Made by a program: the position numbers and the translations under genes
Part shown: positions 24,722 to 33,744 of the stretch, piece by piece
Position numbering within the stretch: position 1 is the stretch's first letter
How the letters are laid out: each line of letters starts with the position of its first letter
Assembly: GCF_025950235.1 (NCBI RefSeq)
Contig: NZ_JAPDDT010000008.1
Span: 124,001-188,000, forward strand
Reading direction: 5' to 3'
DNA from: Luteolibacter arcticus
GTDB lineage: Bacteria; Verrucomicrobiota; Verrucomicrobiia; Verrucomicrobiales; Akkermansiaceae
Length of the DNA: 64,000 nt
The notes under the pieces: generated by a model
Told to the model about the DNA's origin: nothing
What the model saw: only the letters and a program-made list of their open reading frames with translations
Database searches by the model: none

Positions 24722-26740
24722 TTACGGAGCGAGGCTCACCAGCACGTGCATGAAGCGATGCGTGGCGGCAATCGACGCGACGCTGTCGCGATAGGTGACT
24801 GTCTCGGTGCCGTCACCGTTGCTCACTGGAGTTCCGACGAGCACTGCGTCACCCATCCAGGATCCGGGCAGCATGCCATTGGTCTGCGGGGTGTAGGTCA
24901 GCTCAGGCGCGGCCAATTGGCGGCGGAAGGTGAGCGTGAGGTAGTTGCTCCCGCCAATGTTTTGAACGGCTCCCACGGGCATTCCAACTTGGCTGGCCGT
25001 CTTAGGTGCCAGATTGAAGGCGAACTCCAACAGAATGACGATGCCGTCATTGTCGGGATCCGCGTTGTCGCCTGAGACGCCGATTTGCTCGAGCTCCAAG
25101 GCGGTGAACTTCAGCTCACGCTAGGTCTGGTAAGCGGTGATGGCTCCCGGATCGCTAATGCTCACCGTGGTGGCCTGCGTGCTACCGAGGATCGCGCCGC
25201 CGAGCAGCGGTTGGCCGAGATTCACAGTGAAGTTCTCGGTGCCTTCAACCAGCGCATCGGTGGTGATCGGGATGGTGATGTTCTTCACCACGCTGTCGCC
25301 ATCCGCCCATGACAAGGTGCCGCTGGCGGGAGTGAAGTCGTCCACCCCGGCGGTGCCGGCGACGGTCGCGTAGTTCACGCTGAGGGCACCGCTGGAACCG
25401 CCGCTGCGGGTCACGCTGATCGAGAGGCTCCCGCCTTCGGTGGTGCTCACCGTCGGGCGGCTGAGCTGCAGGGTGCGGGGCAGGCCGGGAAGACCGCTGA
25501 TCATGCGGAACAAGGGTTTGTCAACCTGGCCTTGGAAGCTGCCGTAGCCCGTGCCGAGTAAGATTGCCATCCGCTTGCATGGCTAGCGCATTCACGTCCA
25601 TGCTTGGAGCACCGGCGGCGGCGAAACCGCTGTCCACGACACCGGTAGGGGTGAGCCGGACAAGGCGCGGCCGACTTGCTCCATTGAAGGTCGTGAAGGT
25701 TCCTCCGACCACGATCTTGCCGTCCGGCTGGATCAGCACGGTCCGGCATTCCCCGTCGGAAGTCGCGGGGAAGTCCGTGTCGAGCGCGCCGGTATCGGTG
25801 AGCCGGGCGAAGCCACCGCGTGCAGTGGCGTTGTAAGCTCCGAAGCCACCCGCAATCAGGATCTTGCCGTCAGGCTGCACCGCGATGCGATCGATCGACG
25901 ACAAGGTGCTGAAGCTTACTGCATCGGAGGCCCCTTCCACCGGGCCGTTGAAGGACGCGTCAAGTTCGCCAGTTGTTGTTACTCGGCAGATGCTCGCGCC
26001 GCCACCGTCGAATTAGTAGCTGCCGCCGGCGAGAAGCTTTCCGTCCGCCTGCAGGGCCAGTGAATCGACGTGCCAACCGCTGGCTTGCGCGAAGTCAGGA
26101 CCCGTGAAACCGGTGTCCAGGCTGCCGTCCCCATTGAGCCGTGCGACCCGATTGCGGGCGGTGCCGTTCATCGTGGTGAAATTGCCGACGACGAGAATCT
26201 TGCCATCCGGCTGCCGGGCCAGGTCAAACACGGTGGTGTCGGTTCCCGCGCCACCGTCAGCGCCGAACGTGGTGTCCACGGTTCCTGCGCTGTTGATGCG
26301 GGCGATGCCCACGTGAGTTCGCCCGCCGAGGAGCTCAAAGAATCCGCCCGCGATCAGGATCTTCCCATCCGGCTGCACCAGCGTTCTGGTGAAATCACCG
26401 TTGATGAAATCCGCCACGAATGTCGAATCGATGGCGCCGGGATCGACGATATTCACGGTTGCCTCAGGGGCGTCCACGATCACGCTGCCGCCCGTCGGAG
26501 CGCTAAGCGTGACGGTGAAATTCTGCGAGCCTTCCGGAGAGCCGTCGGCCACCAGCGGGATGCTGATGATCTTGTCGGCACCATCGCCATCCGCCCAGGT
26601 CACATCACCGCTGCTGGTGGCGAAAGTCCTCGGGAGATGTGGCGGTGCCGGGAGCAGTGGACCAATGCACGCTGACCGCGCCGGTGGAATTGTTGCTTCG
26701 GCTGATCGTCAGGGCGGCGGTGATGCTGTTGGGCATCTGC
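24722..26740 (-). pseudogene. Decayed Calx-beta / Delta-60-repeat secreted protein
   Basis: Minus-strand remains of one long gene. In order: a Calx-beta piece (ITAALTISRSNNSTGAVSV), frameshift near 26620-26630, rest of that Calx-beta (VTWADGDGADKIISIPLVAD), Delta-60 repeats (RTLVQPDGKILIAGGFFELL and others), an in-frame TAA at 26015-26013, more Delta-60 repeats, a frameshift near 25570, a second Calx-beta (VSTTEGGSLSISVTRSGGSS), an in-frame TAG at 25123-25121, then the C-terminal module (SGDNADPDNDGIVILLEFAF) ending FMHVLVSLAP. The order and reading sense are those of Verrucomicrobial secreted Calx-beta proteins. At least four lesions rule out a full product. The 5' end, with signal peptide, is missing and replaced by kinase remnants. 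Confidence 0.85.
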
Positions 26741-27305
26741 CGCGGCCCGCGCCAAGTGCTCACGCTCCTGGGCACGCCGGACGCGAAGACGGGCCCAGCC
26801 TGCGACCGCAGCGCCACCGCCGGTTACCAGCAGCAGCATCATGCCGATCTGGAACCACAACGTTTGCCAAAGGAAGGGCTCCACCGTGAAGTGAAGACCG
26901 GCTACCGGCTCGGACGATCGCCCGTCCGGATTCGCTGCGCTCACTTCGAAGCGGTAGCGGCCGGGTGGCAGCAGGGAAAAGCGCGCTGATCGCTGCTGCC
27001 CGGCTTCGGTCCACATCGTGTCCAGCTCCACCAGCCTGTGGCGGAAGCGCAGTTGTCTCGGCTTTGCGTAGTTGAAAGCCGTGTAGCGGATCTCCAATTC
27101 GCGCGGTCCGGGCGGCACAGTTGCGCCCTGTGTGGACTTGCCATCCACCAGCATCTCTTCAATCCGCACCGGGGGGCGGATTCCGCGCGGTCGAAGCGCT
27201 TCGGATCGATCTCCACAACACCGCGCGCGGTGGAGAAGAGTAGCGTCCCGCTTTTGCTTTTCAGCCCCGCTGGCGAGTAGCCGCTGGTGCACTTCGCTTG
27301 CGGGC
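26741..27305 (-). pseudogene. Remnant of a propeller-type (Y_Y_Y domain) sensor histidine kinase
   Basis: Minus strand. It starts within a two-component-regulator propeller (CTSGYSPAGLKSKSGTLLFS, ARGVVEIDPKRFDR), shifts frame near 27175-27185, then shows the Y_Y_Y domain (VRIEEMLVDGKSTQGATVPP, ELEIRYTAFNY, RYRFEVSAANPDG), one membrane helix (WFQIGMMLLLVTGGGAAVAG) and the start of the juxtamembrane coil (RVRRAQEREHLARA). There it stops abruptly and runs into the Calx-beta remnant. Intact relatives have more than 900 residues, with a dozen propeller blades before and kinase domains after this part. So both ends are gone. Confidence 0.8.
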
Positions 27306-27700
27306 CAGCAGGTGACTCATTGAGGGCTGTTACCGGCCCTGTTGCATTTGATCGCGGAGGCGGATTACCGCCTCCGCGATTTTGGCAAATCGCCCGGTCA
27401 AGGAGAACCGATGGCAAGAGCTGCTCAAGCCCGCGTTCTCTCTCCGAGACGGCCTTGGCGCTGTGATCCATCGGGATAGCGGCGTCCGGCCTGCCGCGGA
27501 TCTACTGAGAGGCAATCTGGGGGAACTCCATCCCTCCGCGAAGTGGGAGCGATGGCGTCCGAATTCACCCAAGGCAGGGCGTCCTCAATGACGACACCCC
27601 ACCGCCATCATGCGATGAGGGTGGAGGTCGAGAAGCTGGCAGCGAGTATTGGCTTTTGAAATCCTGAATAATTCTGCTCCTGCTGAAGTATCCCTCGGTG
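27306..27700. other. Non-coding gap with a strong hairpin
   Basis: About 400 bases upstream of the NHL protein gene. Besides the perfect hairpin at 27351-27380 I see no supportable gene; a 69-residue plus-strand frame (27382-27591) has no family resemblance. The sequence GGCCCTGTTGCATTTG just left of the hairpin faintly recalls insertion-sequence ends, but no matching partner end or transposase was found. Confidence 0.4.
27351..27383. other. Perfect 13-bp inverted repeat
   Basis: Arms ATCGCGGAGGCGG (27351-27363) and CCGCCTCCGCGAT (27368-27380) with loop ATTA, then TTT. It could be a terminator read on the plus strand or the end structure of a mobile element. No gene lies immediately upstream on the plus strand, so the terminator reading has no obvious client. 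Confidence 0.6.
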
Positions 27701-30700
27701 ATGAGATTTCCGGCCGTTTCGCTTTTGCTTCTAGTCGCCGCGAGAATGAGCGGAGCCGAAATTCTCACGAGCCCGATCGCTAAAGAAGACCTCGACGCCG
27801 CCGCCTTCGCCGAATGGAGCAATGGCAAGGAAGCCCCGATTGATTCAACCGGCGGACAGCAAAAGATTCTCTGGACCGCTTCCACCGCAGCCGATTGGGG
27901 CGGGATCTCCTTCGGGGAGAATAAGGTTCCCGGCGTCCGCCACCTGCGGCTTGCGTGGAAAACTGCCGTCCCGACGGGTACCGTCCTTGTCCGTGGCGGC
28001 GGCACGCTTGGCGTCCTGAAGCCGGACGCGACCTATCCCGGCAATCTGGCGGACGATTCCCAATGGCTGTCCGCCCAGCGCATTTCCGGAAACGAGATCA
28101 CAGCCTCGGAGGTTGGCTACGAAGAATATGCCGCTTGGATTCTCCCCCCCGGCACCACCGCCCGAGCACTCCGCTTCACTCATAATGCCGCTTCGAGCGA
28201 TCCCAAATACGAGGGCCGGCTCGGCGGCGCGCTCGTCCTTGCGGAACGCTTTGCTAACGTTGCTCCACAAGCCATCGCTTCAGCCAGCGCCATGGATGAA
28301 AAGGCGACACTCATTAACAACAGCCTCAACGACAAGATGTGGGAGACCTGGCGCAACGGCGAGGACGGGGCTGCCCAAGTGATCTCCCAAGAGCAACCCG
28401 AATGGCTCCAGCTCACCTGGCCGGAGAAGATCCCGCTTGCCGCCATCGGCACCTGCTGGACGGGCTTCGCTGCGGCAGATCTCCAGATCTACGCCGGTCC
28501 GGAAAACCGGCATCCGCGAGAAGCCGCGGACTCCGATTGGAAGACCCTTACTACCCGCAACGACCTCCGCAGCGGTTACCCCCGGGAGCTGGCCCCGGAG
28601 TGGTTCCCTCATACCGGGACAAAGACCCGTGCCATCCGCCTCCGCATCACGGCACCGCTCAAGGAAAACCACGATCATCTCCGCAATCCCATCAAAGGTG
28701 GACGTGGCGTCTGGGTCGGAGAAATTCTCGCCCTCCAGGCCCTTGGAAGCGCGCCTCTTTCCGACGCCCTTCCCGCGGTGGAAAAGACATTGCACCCGCC
28801 CATCGCAGTCAAGTTCACCCTGCCGGAGGCGGGCCGCGTCACCTTGGTCATCGAGGATGCCTCCGGCCAACGCGTTCGCAACCTCATTGCGGACACCCCT
28901 TTTCCCGCCGGGGAAAACACCGCCTGGTGGGATGGCACTGACGACCTCGGGCGCGACCTCGAAACCGCCCGCCACGGGATCTACCACATCCCCCAGCAAT
29001 TCGTCGCACCCGGCGACTACCGTGTCCGTGGCCTCTGGAAAAAGGACATCGATCTCACCTACGAATTCTCTGTCTATAATGCCGGCAAGCCACCCTGGAC
29101 CACCGCCGACACCACCGGGGGCTGGATGACCAACCACACCCCGCCTACCAGCGCCACCTTCGTCCCTGCGGAAAAGTCGCCGGATGGTAAGCCGCGCCTC
29201 TACCTGGGAGCACACGTCGCCGAGGGCGGTCATGGTCTCCAATGGGTCACGCCTGACGGCACCAAAATCGGCGGTCAGGGCTGGATCGGCGGCAACTGGA
29301 CCGGCGCTCAAACCCTGGCCACCGACTACGGGAAAAACGGCATCGCGACCGACATCTGCTACGCCGCCAGCATCTGGGAAGGCGAGTTGCGCATCACCGC
29401 AAAAACTCCAGAGAAAGACCGCACCGTCATCAAGGAACTGCTCGGTGAGGACAAGTTCGTACACGGCCAGAGCCGCCATGAAGGCGTCCCTGTTCTCAAA
29501 GGATTCGATGGCGGTGAGCGCCGCTTCGTCCTCGCGGGCATCGCCGCGCACGATGGCATCATCGCCGCCTCCCTCGTCCGTCAAAACGAGATCGTCTTCG
29601 TCGATGCCAGGGAAGGGAAGATCCTCTCACGCGTACCTTGCGAAAACCCGCGCGGCGTCGCCTTCGATTCCTCTAACAGACTCCTCGTAATCTCGGGAAA
29701 TTCCCTGATTCGCTACACCGTCGATAGCCTCCCGAAACACCCCGCTCTCTCCCAAACCGAAACCCTTGTCTCCCACCTCGAGGATCCCCACGGCCTCGCC
29801 CTCGATTTGGACGGAAATCTCTACGTCTCGGATCGCGGCCGGTCCCATCAGGTGAAAGTCTTCTCCCCGGAAGGGAAACTCGCCGCCGCCATCGGCAAGC
29901 CCGGCCCGCCCTCGGCCGGTCTCTACGACGATCTCCATCTCAACAACCCCGCCGGCCTCGCCATCGACAATATTGGCAACCTCTGGGTGACGGAAAACGA
30001 TTACCAACCGAAGCGCGTGAGCGTCTGGAACCAGGGCGGCAACCTCCTGAAGGCCTTCTACGGCCCCACCGAATACGGCGGCGGCGGCACGCTCGATCCT
30101 GTCGATAGGAACCGCTTCTACTACCGCGGCATGGAGTTCGCACTCGATTGGGAAAAAGGCACCGACCGCCTGACCCGCGTGCTCTACCGACCAGATGCCA
30201 CCAGCGGTGAATCCCACACCAACGGATTCCCCGAGCAGCCACTCCATGGCGAGGACGGCCAGCGATTCTTTACCAATTCCTACAACTCCAGCCCGACCAA
30301 TGGAGCCCCGGTTGCCACTCTCTGGATCGAGGAGAACGGCATCGCCCGCCCTTGCAACGCCGCCGGCCGGGCCCGCGAGTGGGCTGCACTGCTGACTCCT
30401 GAATTCGCCAAGCTCTGGCCGGAAGGCACCAAGGCCGATGATGAGCGAACCCACGCCGCCTTCATCTGGAACGACCTCAACGGGGATGGAGAACCCTCTC
30501 CTAATGAAGTCGCCCTGCAGAAAGGGAACGTCGGCGGAGTCATCTTCCAGCCGGACCTGAGCATCACCTTTTCGCGCCTCGATGATACCGCGGTCCGTTT
30601 CTCGGCGACAAGGATCACCGCATCCAAGACACCTGCTTACGCTCTGGATTCCGCGGAGAGAATCTTTACCGGAGCCCAGTCGCCCCGCTCCTCCGGCGGC

Positions 30701-31996
30701 GACCAGCTCATCACCACGCCGGACGGACTCTCGGTCTCGACTGTTTCCCCCGAGCCTTTCGCCCCGGAATCCATCGGCGGTGGAAAGGACGGCAAAGTCA
30801 CCTGGTCTTACCCGAATCTCTGGCCCGGCCTCCACGCCTCCCACGAATGCCCCGTGGCTTCCGAGCTGGGCATGATTCTCGGCACTACCCGTTTGTTAGG
30901 CCACTTCTTCAGTCCCGCGTCCGGTGAGGCCGGCCCGCTATTCGCGGTGAATGGCAACATGGGGAACGTGTATGTCTTCACCGCCGACGGCCTCTACGTC
31001 ACGGAGCTTTTCCACGATGTCCGCACGGGGAAATCCTGGTCCATGCCCAGCGCCGAACGCGGCGCGAAGCTCAACGACCTATCGCTCCATGATGAGAATT
31101 TCTGGCCCTCCATCACCACCACTTCCGACGGGGAAATCTATCTCGTCGATGGCGGACGCACTTCGCTCGTCCGTGTCGACGGCCTTGATACCATCCGCCG
31201 GATCGCACCTTTCGATCTGAAAGTGACCGCGCCGGATCTGGAAAAATCAAGCTCCTGGCTCCTCGCCCGTGAGGCGGCCCGGCGCGCCGAACAAGGCAGT
31301 GAAACCCTCGACGTTCAAATATCCGAAGGGAAACCCGATTGGCAGAACGTCGCTTGGGCCTCCATCGACAAGCGCGGGGTCAAAGCCAATTTCAACAGCG
31401 ACTCCAAGCCCTACGATGTCACCGCCGCCCTCTTCCTTGGACCGGAGCGACTTCACGCCGCCTTCCGCACCGGCGACAAGGAACTGCTGAAAAACTCCAC
31501 TGAGACGCCGGGCGCGCCATTCAAAAACGGCGGCTGTCTGGACCTCATGTTAGCCTCCTCTCCTGAGGCCAATCCCAGCCGCAAGGATCCCGTGAAAGGT
31601 GACCTCCGCCTCCTTGTCACGCTCAGACCCGATGGCAAACCTCTCGCCTTGCTATACCGCCCTGTTGTCTCCGGAACCAAGGAGCCGGAGAAGTTCTCTT
31701 CGCCATGGCGCAGCATTTCCATCGACCGCGTAGACGACGTCTCCGCTCAGCTCGAATTTTCCGCCGATGGACAAGGCGGCTACGAGTTCAGCATCCCCAG
31801 GGAAATCCTGGGCCTGAAACACTTGAAAGCCGGCACCACCCTCGCCGGCGACCTCGGTATCCTCCGCGGCAACGGCTTCCAAACCACCCAGCGCATCTAC
31901 TGGAGCAACAAATCCACCGCGATCACCAGCGATGTTCCCTCCGAAGCAATGCTAACGCCCAATCTCTGGGGGAAGTTCCGTTTCATCCACCCCTGA
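27701..31996 (+). CDS. Large secreted NHL-repeat / FlgD-like domain protein
   Basis: 1431 residues from ATG 27701 (a GTG sits directly before it); signal MRFPAVSLLLLVAARMSGA. The N-terminal ~370 residues look like discoidin-type beta domains (IASASAMDEKATLINNSLND). A FlgD-like Ig segment follows at about 377-430 (LVIEDASGQRVRNLIADTPF, AGENTAWWDGTDDLG), then a propeller with NHL units (DPHGLALDLDGNLYVSDRGR, NPAGLAIDNIGNLWVTENDY) near 694-770. The last ~230 residues resemble a CBM9-type carbohydrate-binding domain of the kind ending many Planctomycete and Verrucomicrobial proteins. It is likely an extracellular polysaccharide-binding or lactonase-like protein; no catalytic residues are identifiable. 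Its codon use resembles that of the neighbours. Confidence 0.8.
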   Translation: MRFPAVSLLLLVAARMSGAEILTSPIAKEDLDAAAFAEWSNGKEAPIDSTGGQQKILWTASTAADWGGISFGENKVPGVRHLRLAWKTAVPTGTVLVRGGGTLGVLKPDATYPGNLADDSQWLSAQRISGNEITASEVGYEEYAAWILPPGTTARALRFTHNAASSDPKYEGRLGGALVLAERFANVAPQAIASASAMDEKATLINNSLNDKMWETWRNGEDGAAQVISQEQPEWLQLTWPEKIPLAAIGTCWTGFAAADLQIYAGPENRHPREAADSDWKTLTTRNDLRSGYPRELAPEWFPHTGTKTRAIRLRITAPLKENHDHLRNPIKGGRGVWVGEILALQALGSAPLSDALPAVEKTLHPPIAVKFTLPEAGRVTLVIEDASGQRVRNLIADTPFPAGENTAWWDGTDDLGRDLETARHGIYHIPQQFVAPGDYRVRGLWKKDIDLTYEFSVYNAGKPPWTTADTTGGWMTNHTPPTSATFVPAEKSPDGKPRLYLGAHVAEGGHGLQWVTPDGTKIGGQGWIGGNWTGAQTLATDYGKNGIATDICYAASIWEGELRITAKTPEKDRTVIKELLGEDKFVHGQSRHEGVPVLKGFDGGERRFVLAGIAAHDGIIAASLVRQNEIVFVDAREGKILSRVPCENPRGVAFDSSNRLLVISGNSLIRYTVDSLPKHPALSQTETLVSHLEDPHGLALDLDGNLYVSDRGRSHQVKVFSPEGKLAAAIGKPGPPSAGLYDDLHLNNPAGLAIDNIGNLWVTENDYQPKRVSVWNQGGNLLKAFYGPTEYGGGGTLDPVDRNRFYYRGMEFALDWEKGTDRLTRVLYRPDATSGESHTNGFPEQPLHGEDGQRFFTNSYNSSPTNGAPVATLWIEENGIARPCNAAGRAREWAALLTPEFAKLWPEGTKADDERTHAAFIWNDLNGDGEPSPNEVALQKGNVGGVIFQPDLSITFSRLDDTAVRFSATRITASKTPAYALDSAERIFTGAQSPRSSGGDQLITTPDGLSVSTVSPEPFAPESIGGGKDGKVTWSYPNLWPGLHASHECPVASELGMILGTTRLLGHFFSPASGEAGPLFAVNGNMGNVYVFTADGLYVTELFHDVRTGKSWSMPSAERGAKLNDLSLHDENFWPSITTTSDGEIYLVDGGRTSLVRVDGLDTIRRIAPFDLKVTAPDLEKSSSWLLAREAARRAEQGSETLDVQISEGKPDWQNVAWASIDKRGVKANFNSDSKPYDVTAALFLGPERLHAAFRTGDKELLKNSTETPGAPFKNGGCLDLMLASSPEANPSRKDPVKGDLRLLVTLRPDGKPLALLYRPVVSGTKEPEKFSSPWRSISIDRVDDVSAQLEFSADGQGGYEFSIPREILGLKHLKAGTTLAGDLGILRGNGFQTTQRIYWSNKSTAITSDVPSEAMLTPNLWGKFRFIHP

Positions 31997-32039
31997 TCCG
32001 TTTCCGGGCGCTGTCTTCGATGAACTGCCCGGACGATAC

Positions 32040-32337
32040 TCAGTAGACCTCCTCAAGGGAGGGTAGGCCAGCATCTCCAGAGCATCAGGAACCTCGTGAC
32101 CGTAGGTGAGAATGATCTCGTCGTTGAGCGATGTTTGAGGATCGAGATCTTGATAGAGCGGGCTCTCTTTCCTTTGCCCTCCGCCGTGGCTTTCAGATTC
32201 CCACCATGGCGTCAGGTCGTAGTCAGCGTCACGGTGCCATCCCGGAATCTGCGGTAGAGCCGAAGGAGGCTTGCCACCCCGCCTAGACGTTTTGTGGGTC
32301 GCTTCTGGGAATCAGGGCTACCTTTTTTCTGGGTCAT
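32040..32337 (-). pseudogene. Broken small gene of unknown function (two frameshifts)
   Basis: From ATG 32337 the minus strand reads MTQKKGSPDSQKRPTKRLGG and ASLLRLYRRFRDGTVTLTTT, then a stop. One frame over, starting at 32215, it continues LTPWWESESHGGG, SPLYQDLDPQTSLNDEIILT, YGHEVPDALEMLA, and in the third frame ends GLPSLEEVY at a TGA (32042-32040). The pieces are contiguous, non-overlapping and protein-like, so this looks like a ~100-residue gene with two frameshifts near 32215 and 32064. The family is unknown to me; the C-terminal LPSLEEVY recalls leucine-rich proteins. Sequencing error would also explain it. Confidence 0.45.
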
Positions 32338-32343
32338 GGCGCA

Positions 32344-32939
32344 GTGGGCGTGGTCTGTGGCGGACGCCCCGATGCTGACGAGACGCCGGCAACTGCGACG
32401 AAAGCTTTGGCTGCTGCGCTGCGATCATCGTCGGCAACCTGATCGACCCGGCGAAGCTCGACACCCTGAAGGGCGATCGGGCGGCCAACACGAGATTGCG
32501 GAAGGTTGCCTACTGGCTTGAGATCGCGCGGAGGGATGGCAAGGAGGCAGGCTAGGTGATCGACGCGGCACAATTTTGCATGGGATACGCCGGCACCGCC
32601 AGAGCCCGCGAGGACAAGGAGGCATTGCTTCGCAACCTGACCATCTTGGAGCGGCTGGGATGCCTCACAGACGACGGCATGGCCCAGCTCCGCACTGGGC
32701 GCGCCCCGACCATCACCCGCGGTCCCTATGCCGGGGATATCGCCAGCGTGGATCACATCATCCCCCGATCGGTTGCCCCGGAACTCGACGAGAGGCTCTA
32801 CAACCTCGAATTCATGCCCTCGAAGCTGAACATGCGGAAAAGCGATGGCATCGGGCAGCGGCAGAAGGCTCTGGCGCGGGAATGGGCAGGGCAAGGCTTG
32901 CTGAGCGCGGAGACTGCAGCTCGAATAGCGGCAATGTAA
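32344..32939 (+). pseudogene. HNH endonuclease gene, interrupted upstream of an intact HNH domain
   Basis: The 3' part, open from GTG 32556 to 32939, is a clear HNH endonuclease: SVDHIIPRSVAPELDERLYN followed by LEFMPSKLNMRKSD, with His-Asn-type metal site, preceded by helices (LLRNLTILERLGCLTDDGMA). In the same frame just upstream is NLIDPAKLDTLKGDRAANTR and KVAYWLEIARRDGKEAG, then TAG (32553-32555) where relatives read through. Further upstream the frame shifts near 32410-32432 to a stretch ATATKALAAALRSSS. So the ancestor was about 195 residues, and one nonsense and one frameshift mutation separate its front. A 127-residue protein starting at GTG 32556 could still be made and would keep the HNH fold. 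Confidence 0.65.
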
Positions 32940-32953
32940 TCGTCTGGCCGACC

Positions 32954-33415
32954 ATGCATCCACCCGTTCTCTTCCTCGATATCGATGGCGTGCTCATCGC
33001 CTTTCCCGAAGGAGAGCCGACCGCTCCTCAGTTCACGCCGCAGTGCGTCGAGGCGCTGAAGGTCGTGATCGCCGCAGTGCCCCGCCTGCAGATCGTCTTC
33101 AGCACCACCTGGCGCTTGGGTGAGCACGTGAACCGGCTTCATTCGGAATGGCTGGCGCATCGGCTTCCGATTGCCATTACTCGCGACGGCACGCCCGACA
33201 CCAGGGAAGATCCATCGGTGCCCCGGATCCATCGACGCGGCCGAGAGATCGAAGCTTGGTTGGCTGCTCATCCTGGTGTCAGCCGATGGGCCGTGATCGA
33301 CGACGATCGACTGGCCATCGAGCCTATCCTCTCCGCAACGAGATGCGTTTTCACGGATCCGGCCCGCGGCATGGATACCGGACATGCCGAGCGGCTCATC
33401 GCCATCCTCTGCTAG
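32954..33415 (+). CDS. HAD-domain protein of the type found in RNA-repair (Swiss Army Knife) proteins
   Basis: 153 residues from ATG 32954. Motif I is LFLDIDGVL (D9, D11); motif II is IVFSTTWR; the acidic motif III is WAVIDDDRLA, followed by CVFTDPARGMDTGHAERLIA. This compact cap-less HAD with STTWR and a terminal DPxxG(L/M)T-type segment matches the family described as HAD domain in Swiss Army Knife RNA repair proteins; members act on phosphate ends or small phospho-compounds. It begins 14 bases after the HNH gene on the same strand, and the helix-turn-helix gene follows 32 bases later, so the three may form a small accessory operon. Confidence 0.8.
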   Translation: MHPPVLFLDIDGVLIAFPEGEPTAPQFTPQCVEALKVVIAAVPRLQIVFSTTWRLGEHVNRLHSEWLAHRLPIAITRDGTPDTREDPSVPRIHRRGREIEAWLAAHPGVSRWAVIDDDRLAIEPILSATRCVFTDPARGMDTGHAERLIAILC

Positions 33416-33447
33416 ATTTCTTTCCGGAGGCCCGGCATACTCCGGCC

Positions 33448-33744
33448 ATGGACTTCGACGCTGCCATTTCCGCCCTTCCCTGGCGCCGGCGCGTCGTTCT
33501 ACGGAAACTCGCGGAAGAAGGTGCGACTTACCCCGAGGCCGCGGCCGCAGCCGGCGTCACTCGCCAAGCGGTCCTATTGTGGCGCGGGAGCGATGCCGAT
33601 TTCGATGCCCTCGTTCGAGAAGCGCGAACGATGGGTGCCGAGAAGCGGACCCAACTACTTTGGCTCCGGCATCCGTTCCGTGGTCGCCGGCCGCCGACCG
33701 GGAAGGGACACGGAGGGAAGCCGAGGTTCAGCTTTGGAAGATAG
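33448..33744 (+). CDS. Small helix-turn-helix protein
   Basis: 98 residues from ATG 33448, preceded by GGAGG about 20 bases upstream. Residues ~12-60 form a probable helix-turn-helix (VVLRKLAEEGATYPEAAAAA, GVTRQAVLLWRGSDADFDAL), of the kind seen in transposase-like or phage terminase small-subunit DNA-binding proteins; the C-terminus is short and basic (GRRPPTGKGHGGKPR). It may regulate its small cluster or be a leftover of a mobile element; there is no catalytic domain. Confidence 0.6.
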   Translation: MDFDAAISALPWRRRVVLRKLAEEGATYPEAAAAAGVTRQAVLLWRGSDADFDALVREARTMGAEKRTQLLWLRHPFRGRRPPTGKGHGGKPRFSFGR

